Shown here: positions 30,053 through 40,310 of the stretch, one piece after another
How positions within the stretch are numbered: position 1 is the first letter of the stretch
Layout: each line of letters starts with the position of its first letter
Assembly (NCBI GenBank): GCA_000333855.2
Contig: CM007341.1
Location: forward strand, 528,683-592,682
Length of the DNA stretch: 64,000 nucleotides
Direction of reading: 5' to 3'
Source: Endotrypanum monterogeii
Lineage: Eukaryota; Euglenozoa; Kinetoplastea; Trypanosomatida; Trypanosomatidae
Notes under the pieces: generated by a model
What the model was told of the DNA's origin: nothing
The model's input: the letters and a program-made list of their open reading frames with translations, nothing else
Databases searched by the model: none
Position numbers and translations under genes: made by a program

Positions 30053-31074
30053 GTTGAGGCGAGAAGACGCGGGAAGGATGGGGAATCCGTATTGGTAGGG
30101 AAGTCACTCCACACATGGTGAACGTGAAGTATCTACACGACGTATCCTAGAGCAGCTTCAAGTAACATTTCCACTTGCCTCCCTCCTCCCTCCCCCTCCC
30201 CCCCATTCCTTGCACAATGGGGAAAAGAAACGAAAAAAAGAACACAAAGGGGAGTGTCCTCACGGAAGAGGGAGGGGGAAAAAAAAAGACGTTCAACATT
30301 GAGGGTTTACCCGACCACTCTGAGTGGCGGTTGGGAACTAATGTGTATGAACCCAAATGTCGTGTTTCCATGCGCGCCTTCCCCCACTCAGCACAGGCAC
30401 CACATGTTCCGGTATCCGCCCTCAGCAGTGCTCACGCGTGGCGAGAAGAAACGGTGCGCCTCCTCAACTTTTTTTTTTTTAATACTGGTTTTGTTTTGCT
30501 CTGCCGCCTGAGGGGCCGCGTGCGAGTGCGCAACATCGTTTATATAAATGGGGAGAGGGGAGACTTCAGTCACTTGATGGCGTCGTTTATTCCATGTCTT
30601 CATTTCCCACTGGACACAGCAGACTGGAGGGAAGGCATGGGAGGGGGGGGGAGCCTGCGACGCCATACCTGACCTCCCCCCCCCTCCTCGCCTACCGCCC
30701 CCCCCGGCTTAAAGAGTAGAGACGGACGCTATTGAAGACTACAAGCGCATACATCCGTAAACGAACGTGACGCCTCAACACTACCCTATCCGTTCCGTCC
30801 TGCCCCGCCCCTCCCTCAAAGTAGTGTACATCGAAATGTGAAAAAGCCAAAACATTCTGCCCCTGTTGATACCCCCCCCGCACAGCGGATATCAAGCACC
30901 GGCCCTCCTCCCCTCCATTCCCCCATCACGTCTTCATTCTTCCGGACAGCCACACACTCTAAGACGATGAGGAAAGGAAAAGAGTGACAGAGGTCAGGGT
31001 GCTGATGTCTTCTTCTACCGTTTTTTTTTTTTTTTGGGGGGGGGGGGGTTCGGCGCTGCGTTTGCCGTGGCATC
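28949..31074. other. Purine-rich intergenic region, no gene seen
   Basis: Long A/G-rich stretches on the plus strand (29000-29080, 29290-29400, 29600-29800), a TA tract (30020-30049) and C/G homopolymers near 30670-30710 and 31036-31048. A possible acceptor for E1 alpha is the AG at 28980-28979, following a poly-A of 12-13 on the sense strand; this is uncertain. Confidence 0.55.
30020..30049. repeat. (AT)15 microsatellite
   Basis: 30-bp AT run in the intergenic region upstream of E1 alpha. Confidence 0.92.
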
Positions 31075-31740
31075 TTACGCCTCCGTCAGATCATCATTGT
31101 AGTACAGATGAATGGCAGGAATGTAATAATCCGCGTTCAGGCCCAGCTCCTCGAAGGAGTCTGCCTCGTCGTGTATGCCGTTATCTTCAAGCGTGCGAGA
31201 CATGTCGAGCTCTCGTGCCTCAGGATCTAGTCGCATCCACGTATAGCTGCGCGCGTGAGCGTTAATCGAGAGGTAGCGCTCCTGGAGAAGCTCCTCGAGA
31301 GTTTCCTCAGCACACACCTCCAGGTTGGTCTCGTCACCGGTGAGTGTGTTCACAATACGAATGCGGCGCGTGCGACTAGTCAGGGCACCAATTACGTACT
31401 GGGGGTCTTTCCACCAGGGAATTTCGTAGTTGAGGTCAATGTTGGAGTCAGGGTAGATGGTGGGCATGTGTGGCACGCGGCCTAGCGGCATCGCGTAGGA
31501 CCGCATCCCACTTGACACATCTATACAGGTTCCCAAGTCCTCCGTCTCACTATCCCACCAGTGAGAGATATCCGTGCCCGCCACCTGGATGAGGGGCTTC
31601 GTGAGATGCGCAAACTTCGGTCTCGCTTTGTACTCAGCGATGAGAGGGGTCAAGTCGAGCACTTTCCCATTCAACGAGACGTAGGCGTCGTCGTGAAAGG
31701 CGTGCTCTCGCACTTCTTTGGCCGTATAAAAGCGCGACAT
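31075..31740 (-). CDS. Cytochrome b5 domain-containing protein 1-like (CYB5D1)
   Basis: Predicted 221-residue protein. The N-terminal half is a cytochrome-b5-like domain (YVSLNGKVLDLTPLI, then VAGTDISHWWD). The C-terminal half holds the blocks that set CYB5D1 apart from ordinary b5 proteins: PWWKDPQYVIGAL, RRIRIVNTLTGD, LEVCAEETLEELL, LEDNGIHDE and the end HLYYNDDLTEA. The usual b5 heme motif HPGG is absent; a His sits at residue 60 in ISHWW. CYB5D1 is linked to cilia and flagella in algae and animals, so a flagellar role is likely here. It is full length for the family. The frame is open upstream to 32004, but that part is repeat translation; the ATG at 31740 matches the family N-terminus. 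Confidence 0.93.
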   Translation of the reverse strand: MSRFYTAKEVREHAFHDDAYVSLNGKVLDLTPLIAEYKARPKFAHLTKPLIQVAGTDISHWWDSETEDLGTCIDVSSGMRSYAMPLGRVPHMPTIYPDSNIDLNYEIPWWKDPQYVIGALTSRTRRIRIVNTLTGDETNLEVCAEETLEELLQERYLSINAHARSYTWMRLDPEARELDMSRTLEDNGIHDEADSFEELGLNADYYIPAIHLYYNDDLTEA

Positions 31741-31860
31741 ACATACATACACATATGCATATATATGTATATATGTGTATGTGTATGTATATAATTGTGT
31801 ATATAATTGTGTGTGTAGATAGAGATATGTGTTGCCAGAGAAAAGCTCTTTTGGCGCACG

Positions 31861-31914
31861 CTGAGAGGGACAGAGGCAGGGAGATAAAATTAACACAGAA
31901 GAAAAAGGGGGAAA
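31861..31914 (-). promoter_or_regulatory. Predicted trans-splice acceptor, CYB5D1-like gene
   Basis: The sense strand reads TCTCCCTGCCTCTGTCCCTCTCAG with the AG at 31862-31861, about 120 nt before the start codon. A pure TG/CA tract (31921-31947) lies just upstream of the tract. Confidence 0.65.
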
Positions 31915-31920
31915 CAAAAA

Positions 31921-31947
31921 CCACACACACACACACACACACACACA
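31921..31947. repeat. (CA)n microsatellite
   Basis: 27-bp CA run upstream of the predicted CYB5D1-like acceptor. Confidence 0.92.
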
Positions 31948-33708
31948 GCAAATGGTGGAATCGCCCAGCAACTCGGCCCTGCTTTTTTTCTTCTTCAGAC
32001 CCAACTAGCAGAGCGCACCGAGACACGGGAAAAGATGCGAATCGCAGAAGAATGGTGTTTCCTCCACACAATCACTGCGATGAGGAGGGACGGGGAGGGA
32101 AAAAAAAAGACAAGGGAATGAAGACGTACCCACGTCAGGTCACGACACTAAGTGGTGACCAAACCGTGGGAGGGGGGGAAGAAGATGTACAATTGGGACG
32201 AGGACGTGCTGACCGTGGTTTGGGATTAGTGAAACAGGTGCAAGGAAGGGAAGAGAATCTTCTTGTAAAGCAGAGAAGGTGCATTAACCACGGGGGATCG
32301 TGAAGCGAGAGCCGCAATTGATGCGTGAGAGAGGGAGGGAGGGAGGGAGGATAGAAGAATCTTCAGTAAACCAATACGTTGTGCGTGTCTGCTGTGTGAA
32401 TCGATGCGGAAGTCGAGCGTCCCTCTCCCATCCCCTCACCTCGTATTCCGCGAAAGCACTACCAATTTCTAAAAAAAAAGAAACTACCCCCCCCCTCCCA
32501 GAGTGGATGCTACAACATGACCCTCATTTGTCTAGTCTTTTTTTTCTTTTGGAAGTGGGACCTGCAAAAACAGAACCCAGGCTAAGATACACGCGTCTTT
32601 ACCTCCATCTGTTCCTTTAGGAGTGTGTGCCCCTACTCCCACTATCAAGTGCGGCACCAGAGCAAAAATGTAAGGCGAAAACAAGAGAGGTGTGTGACAC
32701 TGTTGAGCAAAGCAAAAAAAAAAAAGGGGGGGGGGTAGTGTGAGGCAGAGACATCTATAAATGTGTTTGGACTTGACGCGCCGTCTCGTGCATGCTCCCC
32801 TTCCTTCCCTCCCTCTCGATCAATGCAAACGCAAATGGTGAAGTCGATGAGATAATAAGCCAATCGTGTAGGTTGTCGCCTCTGGTATGAAGACACCGCC
32901 CTGTCAGACTCCAGCATGAATCGACGCGATTCTGAAGATGCGTGGCTACAGCGGGGGAATTAAAAAAAAAAAAAGACACAGTCACACACACTAGCAACAG
33001 TGTAAAGGACCACACGCCCACGGATACAGGAAAGGGAAAAAACTGCGCGAGATATAGGGAAATATGAGACTAACCAACACAAGGGCATAGGGGGATGAGA
33101 AATCACCGTAGCGCCACACTTATGACTCTGAATCATTACACAGATGTTTCCACTGAATGAATAGACCACACAGAAAAGCCCCACTGGAGGGAGAAGAATG
33201 AAGTGAGGTAAGTTGTGGTAGTTGGGAAAGGAGGGAGCCTGAGGTGAAAGAAAGCAGCTGCACGGTGCACTCGTGCCTCCTCAAGACTCACGCAACAGAA
33301 AACGAGTGACCACCATCAGAGTCCTAGCTTTACACACCAAAAAAACAAAATTGTGTGGGAAGGAAGAAAGAACGCGTGAGCATCTTTTGACTATGGCGGG
33401 GAGGTGATAAGTACCGTCCATGAAGCGGGCACCTGCGGAAACGCGAATGGACACAGACAATCGCTACAGGAACTATGTGGCCGTTGTGCGAGGCAAAAAC
33501 AGCAACAGACACACGGTATGGTCATGGGGTAGCCCGAGAACCTAGACACACAAACAGTCTACAGAAGCCCCAATACGGAGGGGAAGAGAAGGGGAGATTG
33601 GAAAGGAACCATCATGGAGAGTATTGGATCGAATTTATTTTCTGATGAGTGTTTGCCTGCGTGTTTTGTGAAGAAATGAAAGGTAGAAGCCACTTAGAGT
33701 CGTGTTTG

Positions 33709-33741
<33 letters not shown>

Positions 33742-34330
33742 TGGTGGGGTGGGGGGGGTAGGGGGGGGGACAATAGAGGTAAGGGTAAGGGAAGGGCAAA
33801 ACGAAAAAAGAATAACGACGTTTGCCTCTGCATGCATATATACATATTATATATATATATATATATATATAATATGTTGTGTGTGTTTGCATCCCGCATT
33901 ACTTATCAACATTGGGCGCTTTGGTTGGGAGGGGGGGGGAAGGGAGGCGAACCAACCTTTGCGAAGGTTGAGGAAGTGGAGAAAAGAGCTGAGCACTAGG
34001 CTACTCTCGTGAAATAATAACAAAGAAGCAGCGGAAAAAAAAGTGCACTTGACAAGATCGTGTTATGCACGGCACACACACACACATTACACATACATAT
34101 ATACATATATAATGTATATAATGTATATGTGTGTTTATATTTATTTACTTATTTAATCATCCTCACTACGTAAACTCGAAGGGGGGCCAACTGAGTTATC
34201 ACCGATGCGCTGGGGTTCTACCAGCCTTTGCACACTCCTCCACACTTCTCCGCCACACACACACACACACACACTCTCTCTCACGCAGTCTCACGTTTAT
34301 CGCACCCGTCGAGCGCCCATTCCCTCCTCC
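31948..34330. other. Intergenic region, no gene seen
   Basis: 2.4 kb between PRMT5 and the CYB5D1-like gene. Contains a TG tract (about 33707-33744), G-runs near 33750-33770, a palindromic TA tract (33843-33876) and a CA tract (about 34255-34274). Open frames are repeat-derived. Confidence 0.55.
33843..33876. repeat. 34-bp perfect palindrome around a TA tract
   Basis: CATATT and AATATG flank an AT run, making the whole 34 bp self-complementary. Probably in the PRMT5 3' UTR. Confidence 0.9.
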
Positions 34331-37291
34331 TCACAGAAGCATCGAGGCGGCCCAGCCGTCCTTGTTGTGTACCGTATACTCAGCGCTGGCGGCACGGCCA
34401 CCGTAGCTGACGCTCCACTCATACCACACTCGCCGCTCCTCTGCGTTCACCCGGCGGTTCAACTGCACGCCAATGGGGATGGTGTCGTCTTCCATCGACG
34501 ACGTGAACATCTTATCCTCAAGATCGACCTGTAGTAGCGGCTCGATGGGAAAGACACAGGGAAACCAGCTGTACATGTCCTTTGTCCGGTCCACGGGGGC
34601 TGTGGAGATGATGATCGGTGGTGCGGTCGCTGACTGGTAAAGCACCGCAGAGAAATAGCCCACAAAACCGCTGATGTGGCCATGTGGAGGTAAATGAAAA
34701 ATCAGAGTCACCGACCGCTCCAGGGAACCAATCGGTCGCGGCTCCATGGTATCGTCGTTACACCTGTAGCGGTCGCTGTTGCGCTCATTAAAAGCGTGTT
34801 CGAAGGTCCAACACGACCTCGGCGGGGCCAGCGTAACGGCTTTGCTGAGATTTGTGACGAGCAACGTATGGTAGAGGGCACCGTGGGGATCTTTGCAGCC
34901 TGGCGGTGGCACCGTTAAGCCCCTAATCGCGGCCTCCCTCACCGCAGCTTCAAAGGGGACAGACATCATCGGCGCCAACCAACTGGTGTACTGCTGTGGA
35001 ATGCATACAAGGTGCGGATTGGGGGCGATGCCGCGGCGGTGCTGGATGACTTTTAGTTGAGCGTGGATCGCCTCGAGACACTCCGGACTGAGCTCATTGT
35101 CTCCAAAACTCCCCAGCAACTCAGACACGATGAGGTCACAGAGGCCGAAGTCAGGCGGCAAGGTGAGTGAGCCGTTTTCCGATGCCGCTGCGATGGTCCG
35201 CCCGTCGGCGGCGATCACCTCGAGCGTGTGGCCGAAGGTGTAGGCCATCTGCGCCCACTCGGGGTCGCTGATCCACCGCATAGAAGTGAAGGAGGCTGCC
35301 AAGCGATGTTTCTCGATCGCGAAGATGCGCAATCGAATCCCCAGCGCGGAGACTGCGTTGAGGCACTCACCAATCAGCGGTCCGCGACCGCACCCAAGAA
35401 CCACAATGTGTAGTGTCCGCTCGTCCTGCGCGGAGATGGGTGTCTGTCGCACAACCCCATGTTTCGCAAAGAATGATGAGTTCTGCTGCGCGTGCTGCTG
35501 CGCCGCCCCCGCCACGTACCAGTCCTGAACATAGTTAAAGACGGCTTCGCGGTATTGCCGGTATTTGGGCGTGTCGCGCTCGAAGACCTCATAGACTCCG
35601 CTTGAAAGATGGTGACTCAGCGGCTGCAGGGGCAGCTGTATCTGATCCTCGTACGGCGCGAACACGTCGCGGATCGGCTCCTCGACAAACTTCAAGCAGA
35701 GGTAGTTCAGCAACGGGTACTGGTCGAAGAAATCGCCGTTGAACACCGGCATTGCACGCCGACGCAGCAGTTCGACAATGAAGGTGAGCAAGCTCACAAA
35801 AGGTGGGTAGGTACCGGCCCAGCGCGAGGCAGACATCGACTGAAGATCCTTGGGCACCATATAGGTGTAACGGTGACGTAGTATCTCAAGGCGGCGACCG
35901 TCACCTGAGACCACGGGCGATGCATCAGAGGGCGGCAGGGCAATAGCCTCTTTCACCGCCGCCGTCGATGTCGCACCTGACCCAGTGCCTTGGCTCGGAT
36001 TGACCTCCGTAGCAGTATCGTGCCGACTACAGGCTAGGAGATCCTGCTGACTCGACCCCTGCCCGCTCTTGGCACCAGTCAACGGTGGGCTCAAGTGGTA
36101 GTGAGGATGTTCGTGCGGTGCAACTCCGTGTGGTGCCAGCAGCACAAACAGCTCCACCGGACTGGGGCACGTAAAACCTACAACGTCCTCGCCGAGCCAC
36201 TCAGCTGGCAGCGAACTGGACAGCGTAGACGAAACATTGTAGAGATACACCTTCAACGATGCAGCCGCTTCGGTATTCACTCTACCTGTACCGTGCCAAG
36301 ATGACGGTGTCTCCCCGGATGCCGAGCTCGATGATGTTCCGGTAACACTACCAGGTGTGTTGATGGAGTACACCTTCCGATGTGACGCTGTCCTCTGAAC
36401 CGAGTAACCGTACAAAATAGCGTTGCGAAGGCGCTGCATCTGGTGACGATGCGCACGACTGCCAGCATCGCAGCCCACCCACACGCGCACCTTTGCGCAC
36501 TTAAGAATAAAGGCATGCAGCAGATCCGCGGCAAGACAGGCCACACGGATGTTTCGCTGCGTTTCCCCCTTCGGGCTAACCATCTCATTATTTTCGGTAG
36601 AACATCCGTCCTCCTCCTCCTCCTCCTCCTCCTCCTCGTTCTCACTGTCCGACGACGGGAAGTCTGAAGTGCAAGTCGGCAGCGAGACCCGCACCACCCC
36701 TAGACACATGAATGCGGCGAGCTCAAGCTGCTCGGTGATACGCTGCCGCTGCGCACTGGTGGTCCACAATTCCTCTGAGACGACACCAGTTATACTATGA
36801 CACCACTCCGACGGCGTCTGCAGCGCGCTCCACGACGCGACCATCTCTCGGTGCCACTCCGACTTCAGGTTCTGAGTCTCCGACAACTTGCTCTGCAGCA
36901 GAGACGGGTCCACCAGGAGAGAGCTGAAGGGCACAGAATCATTTATGGTGCAACTGTCGGGTGAGTGGACGACGTGCGCAGCGTCTTCGAACGACTTTGA
37001 AGCGGTGGGTCGACTGTTTCTCCTGGGCGAGTGCTTCTCCCAGCTCTGGAGGCGGCCGAGAGAGCATGTGCCAAACGTGGCCCCCAACATATTCGTCCTC
37101 CTGATGGCATCCGTGAGCGACGGCTCCTTGATCACACCATACACACGAAGGGAAGAAGGTTTGAACACGCCCGTGCGCCTCCATTGCTGCAGATGGCGTT
37201 CTCGTCCGTGCAAGCAGTAGTCTTCCTCCATTGCAGAGGAAGTCAACTCCACCCCGGAGTCACCACTGATGACACCGCTGTCGAGCGACAT
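34331..37291 (-). CDS. PRMT5: Protein arginine N-methyltransferase 5 (type II PRMT)
   Basis: Predicted 986-residue enzyme that symmetrically dimethylates arginines using S-adenosylmethionine. The Rossmann motif I is VLGCGRGPL (about 631-639), post-I is IFAIEK (656-661), and the double-E loop SELLGSFGDNELSPECL (723-739) places the two catalytic glutamates at 724 and 733. The block YEVFERDTPKYRQYREAV (567-584) keeps the phenylalanine (about 570) that in PRMT5 favours symmetric dimethylation. The C-terminal beta-barrel follows. At 986 residues it is about half as long again as the human enzyme; insertions include a nine-Glu tract (219-227) and Ser/Thr-rich stretches near 310-345 and 405-460. Substrates cannot be read from the sequence. 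Confidence 0.97.
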   Translation of the reverse strand: MSLDSGVISGDSGVELTSSAMEEDYCLHGRERHLQQWRRTGVFKPSSLRVYGVIKEPSLTDAIRRTNMLGATFGTCSLGRLQSWEKHSPRRNSRPTASKSFEDAAHVVHSPDSCTINDSVPFSSLLVDPSLLQSKLSETQNLKSEWHREMVASWSALQTPSEWCHSITGVVSEELWTTSAQRQRITEQLELAAFMCLGVVRVSLPTCTSDFPSSDSENEEEEEEEEEDGCSTENNEMVSPKGETQRNIRVACLAADLLHAFILKCAKVRVWVGCDAGSRAHRHQMQRLRNAILYGYSVQRTASHRKVYSINTPGSVTGTSSSSASGETPSSWHGTGRVNTEAAASLKVYLYNVSSTLSSSLPAEWLGEDVVGFTCPSPVELFVLLAPHGVAPHEHPHYHLSPPLTGAKSGQGSSQQDLLACSRHDTATEVNPSQGTGSGATSTAAVKEAIALPPSDASPVVSGDGRRLEILRHRYTYMVPKDLQSMSASRWAGTYPPFVSLLTFIVELLRRRAMPVFNGDFFDQYPLLNYLCLKFVEEPIRDVFAPYEDQIQLPLQPLSHHLSSGVYEVFERDTPKYRQYREAVFNYVQDWYVAGAAQQHAQQNSSFFAKHGVVRQTPISAQDERTLHIVVLGCGRGPLIGECLNAVSALGIRLRIFAIEKHRLAASFTSMRWISDPEWAQMAYTFGHTLEVIAADGRTIAAASENGSLTLPPDFGLCDLIVSELLGSFGDNELSPECLEAIHAQLKVIQHRRGIAPNPHLVCIPQQYTSWLAPMMSVPFEAAVREAAIRGLTVPPPGCKDPHGALYHTLLVTNLSKAVTLAPPRSCWTFEHAFNERNSDRYRCNDDTMEPRPIGSLERSVTLIFHLPPHGHISGFVGYFSAVLYQSATAPPIIISTAPVDRTKDMYSWFPCVFPIEPLLQVDLEDKMFTSSMEDDTIPIGVQLNRRVNAEERRVWYEWSVSYGGRAASAEYTVHNKDGWAASMLL

Positions 37292-37299
37292 ACACCAAT

Positions 37300-37346
37300 C
37301 TCCAGGGTGTGGAAGGGAGAAGGTGGTGGGAGGAGGAGCAGATAAA
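37300..37346 (-). promoter_or_regulatory. Predicted trans-splice acceptor, PRMT5
   Basis: The sense strand reads CTGCTCCTCCTCCCACCACC then TTCTCCCTTCC, with an AG at 37301-37300 only 8 nt before the ATG. The very short leader makes this site less certain. Confidence 0.45.
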
Positions 37347-38114
37347 ACTGAGGGGCGCTTTGTAGATGTGCGTGTCTATCTGTGGTTACAAGAGCGAAAT
37401 CATATAAGCGCAAATATATATATATATAGGAATATCTCCACGAAAGTATGCGTTTGTGTGTGCCTGCAACGCTTTTTACGATATGGAACTTGGCGTGATA
37501 AATCTTTGGAAGAGGTAGACGCAATAGAAAAATGGTAGATGGAAAGGGTGAACAACAACAACAACGAAAAACAAAAGAAGGAGGAGGAGGACTCATACGT
37601 GCAGATTAGAAGTGCACACGTCAACTTTTATTTGTATTTGCTTGCTTGTTGGCTTTCAGGTGAAGCTTGGCGGAGAAGTGAGAGGTGAAGCATGCGAGGA
37701 GGCGCGAGACTATCGATGCGTAGCTCACCCCCAGTCCTATCACAACGGAACAGAGGTGAAGATGTGAACACGAAACGAAATCAGGGACGAAAGCGAGAGC
37801 AGGGGAAAAAAAAAGACCAAGAGCACGGGTGCGATCCAGTATATATTTATTTATATATTTATTTATATATTTATATATATATATATATATATATATACTG
37901 TTTGGAGGTTCTAGAGTATGTCTGCGGATGTATGTCTCTCTCCCCTCGACGATAAAGCAACGCTCTTCCGTCACGAAGGTGCCGCCAAAATGGAAGAAAA
38001 TGTGTTCGATGAGGGTCAGGTGAAAAGACGAGTACATAGCTGTACCTGTGTGCGTAGACAGCTGACCTTGTTCATCTTGTCAGGCCCCACTGTGCCCCAC
38101 CACTACAACAGGAA
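37347..38114. other. Intergenic region with AT-rich repeats
   Basis: Contains a TATTTA-type repeat passing into a TA run (about 37843-37898). No gene seen. Confidence 0.55.
37872..37898. repeat. (AT)n microsatellite
   Basis: TA run continuous with a TATTTA-type repeat on its left side. Confidence 0.88.
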
Positions 38115-40250
38115 CTACATCGCTGACGTCAACAGCCGCTTGCGATCTTGTATGAGCTGCAAGAAGCTGTCAAAGCTGAAGTCACCCGCTTTTTTCACCT
38201 CACCTGCAGCTGAGCTTGGCACCACCACGGGAGGTGGGACTGCCGTAGCGGTGCCACCGCATCCGCATTTCTTCAGCTCCTCCAGCCGCTTCCATTGAGA
38301 CTCTAAAAGCTGCAGCTCGTGCTTCAATGACGCCGCTGTCATAGTAGACGACGACGACGACGACAGCGCTGTTGACGGTGTAATAGGCAACGTCAACTTA
38401 TCAGAGAGGGTGTAAGGCACTAGGCTCTCGTCGTGACGCATAGGGGCGGCTGGCTGCAAGCGCCGCTCTGCAGAAAGCCTTCGTCGTTGAGTGCGCAACA
38501 GTGCTCTCTCCTGAAGATGTTTCTCTGCTCTACTCGTTTCTGTCGTCAGCGTGGGAGACTGACGCTTCTGCTTCACGCTCTCATCTCGAGATATTACAGG
38601 CCCACACCCCTTCCCCTGTCTCGGCGAAGCCATCACCCTTTCGTAGCGAGTACGCATTCGCTGGTAAAGATGTTCCACCTTCTCTAGATGAGCCTCGGCC
38701 GCACGCAAGACACTCCGCAGGCGAGTGGGTCCGCTGTCATCGCCTGTCTCATGCAGGTACCCCTCGTCATACTCCGTCGCCTCGCCAGCGTGTGTGTCGC
38801 GCATAACTTTGGAGCGATCAGTCACCCATTGCGCAGATCCCTCCCTCGCTGATCGTCGCAGACCCTTCCCTTCCGTATCACGTGACGCATACACGCAATG
38901 CTGGACCCCTTGCGCTCGCGTAGAGTCTCGTTTCGTGGCTTTTGAGCTTGTAGCGAGGGTGAGGGAGGGGGCAACGGATAACCCCACATGCTGTCGTGCC
39001 GCCTTGACCGTCTTCATAGCTCGATGTGCACTGTAGCCAGAGTCTGAAGAGGCGCCAGAGAGACGATCCTTTGCGTCAGACCTGCGCGTGCCCATACGCG
39101 GTTTGGCGGCGAAAGGCGCCGCTGCAGAACCCCTGGAAGGCGTTGTACCGCGTTGTGGTGAGGGCGTCGCCCCCTCATCTATATGTAATGCTTCACGGCG
39201 CTCACCACTCGACAGCCGGTGTCGTGGAGGTCGCGTGTCTGATCTCGATGATGAGCAAGGCGAAGATGACCGAGAGTTGCTGCTTCTACTGCATCCCGAC
39301 GAAGAGCTCAACGGAGAGACACTGCACAACGGCCAGAGCGACTGGTGGAACCACCATGGTGGCGGTGGTGGTGGCGGTGGAAAGGGATAGAACATAGGTG
39401 ATGGCATTGACCATCCGTGCTGTGGTGTCCCCACAGCTCGATTGGCAGCCTGTGACGCAGACATCATTGAGGCTGATGGCTGTGGCAGAACACGCGGCGG
39501 CATCGGAAACATGGAGGGAAGGGGGAGATCACCCGGTGTGGGCCACCCCGCGCCAATGGCATCCTTGTGATGCCCTTCTGGCTGCAGTCGTACACCCCCC
39601 CTCTCCAATCGGGGGGATCGCAGCGATACCGACGCGGAGTCGTAGTAGCGAGGATAATCGTGATCCCTACTGCTGCAGCCCGGTGGGGATGTGCCGTAGA
39701 TGGGGGGCGGCGGTATCCATGGAAAGTCACTCAATATACTACGCGGATGCGAGTGCAGCGAATCTGTCAAACCTCTTCCCTCCGGTGGAGCGTTGCTCAC
39801 ACTGCGCTGCTGCCGGCGACCGGGGTGGTCTTTTTTTCGGACTGGGTAGTGGATCGAAGGTGGCCCTTCTGCAACGCCTCCTGATATCGAAGACACCCCC
39901 TTCCTCGAGGCTCTGCCAGTGTCGTGCGGAGGAGAAGCACCAGTGTAATTTCTCTTCTCACTACCCAAAAATGACGGAGAGCGAGTCGGCTCAGGAAGAT
40001 CTCCAGCTGTGGATGCCGACAGTGGACGTTCATTCCCAAGATCAGGGCGGGAGAAGACAGACCCAGCCGACGAGGTGGGCGACAGCACTCGAATCGCCGG
40101 CTCAGCCACACTCTGGGTCTCATCAGGGTACTCGTCATGCCTGGGAGCGATGGAGGACATGCTCGGCAGTCGTTCAGCAGCAGTGGAAGAAGCCATAGAC
40201 GAGTTTTCACTACGCCTGCTCGCACGCGCAAAACGTATCGAAGAGTTCAT
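38115..40250 (-). CDS. Ser/Pro/Arg-rich protein with C-terminal coiled coil, unknown
   Basis: Predicted 711-residue protein of no recognised family. The first two-thirds are low complexity: Ser/Arg/Pro-rich with a Pro run (FPPPPPPPPWW) and a Ser-rich stretch after it. Toward the C-terminus are two helical segments, AAEAHLEKVEHLYQRMRTRY and LKHELQLLESQWKRLEELKK, the second followed by a short CGC. These suggest a coiled coil and possibly a cytoskeletal role, which is speculation. Two ATGs are possible: 40250, and 40196 in the same frame (M19, MASSTAAERLP). The strong polypyrimidine tract at 40280-40310 is followed by no AG until after the 40250 ATG, so the shorter form may be the one made. Confidence 0.75.
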   Translation of the reverse strand: MNSSIRFARASRRSENSSMASSTAAERLPSMSSIAPRHDEYPDETQSVAEPAIRVLSPTSSAGSVFSRPDLGNERPLSASTAGDLPEPTRSPSFLGSEKRNYTGASPPHDTGRASRKGVSSISGGVAEGPPSIHYPVRKKDHPGRRQQRSVSNAPPEGRGLTDSLHSHPRSILSDFPWIPPPPIYGTSPPGCSSRDHDYPRYYDSASVSLRSPRLERGGVRLQPEGHHKDAIGAGWPTPGDLPLPSMFPMPPRVLPQPSASMMSASQAANRAVGTPQHGWSMPSPMFYPFPPPPPPPPWWFHQSLWPLCSVSPLSSSSGCSRSSNSRSSSPCSSSRSDTRPPRHRLSSGERREALHIDEGATPSPQRGTTPSRGSAAAPFAAKPRMGTRRSDAKDRLSGASSDSGYSAHRAMKTVKAARQHVGLSVAPSLTLATSSKATKRDSTRAQGVQHCVYASRDTEGKGLRRSAREGSAQWVTDRSKVMRDTHAGEATEYDEGYLHETGDDSGPTRLRSVLRAAEAHLEKVEHLYQRMRTRYERVMASPRQGKGCGPVISRDESVKQKRQSPTLTTETSRAEKHLQERALLRTQRRRLSAERRLQPAAPMRHDESLVPYTLSDKLTLPITPSTALSSSSSSTMTAASLKHELQLLESQWKRLEELKKCGCGGTATAVPPPVVVPSSAAGEVKKAGDFSFDSFLQLIQDRKRLLTSAM

Positions 40251-40279
40251 TCAACCGGGAGGTACACACGCGAGGGACA

Positions 40280-40310
40280 CGAAAAAAAAAAGGGAGGCGG
40301 AAGGGTGCAG
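40280..40310 (-). promoter_or_regulatory. Polypyrimidine tract without an AG before the first ATG
   Basis: The sense strand reads CACCCTTCCGCCTCCC then a T-run. Going downstream, the first AG is at about 40220-40219, inside the longest form of the coding frame. A weaker tract and AG lie upstream at about 40315-40340. Confidence 0.5.

Noticed and set aside
31741..32004. 88-residue N-terminal extension of the CYB5D1-like protein
   Set aside because: It translates the CA/TA repeats and the splice acceptor; the family N-terminus begins at 31740.
39398..40198. 266-codon plus-strand frame inside the Ser/Pro-rich gene
   Set aside because: Antisense shadow; no acceptor in the plus direction and no recognisable motif.
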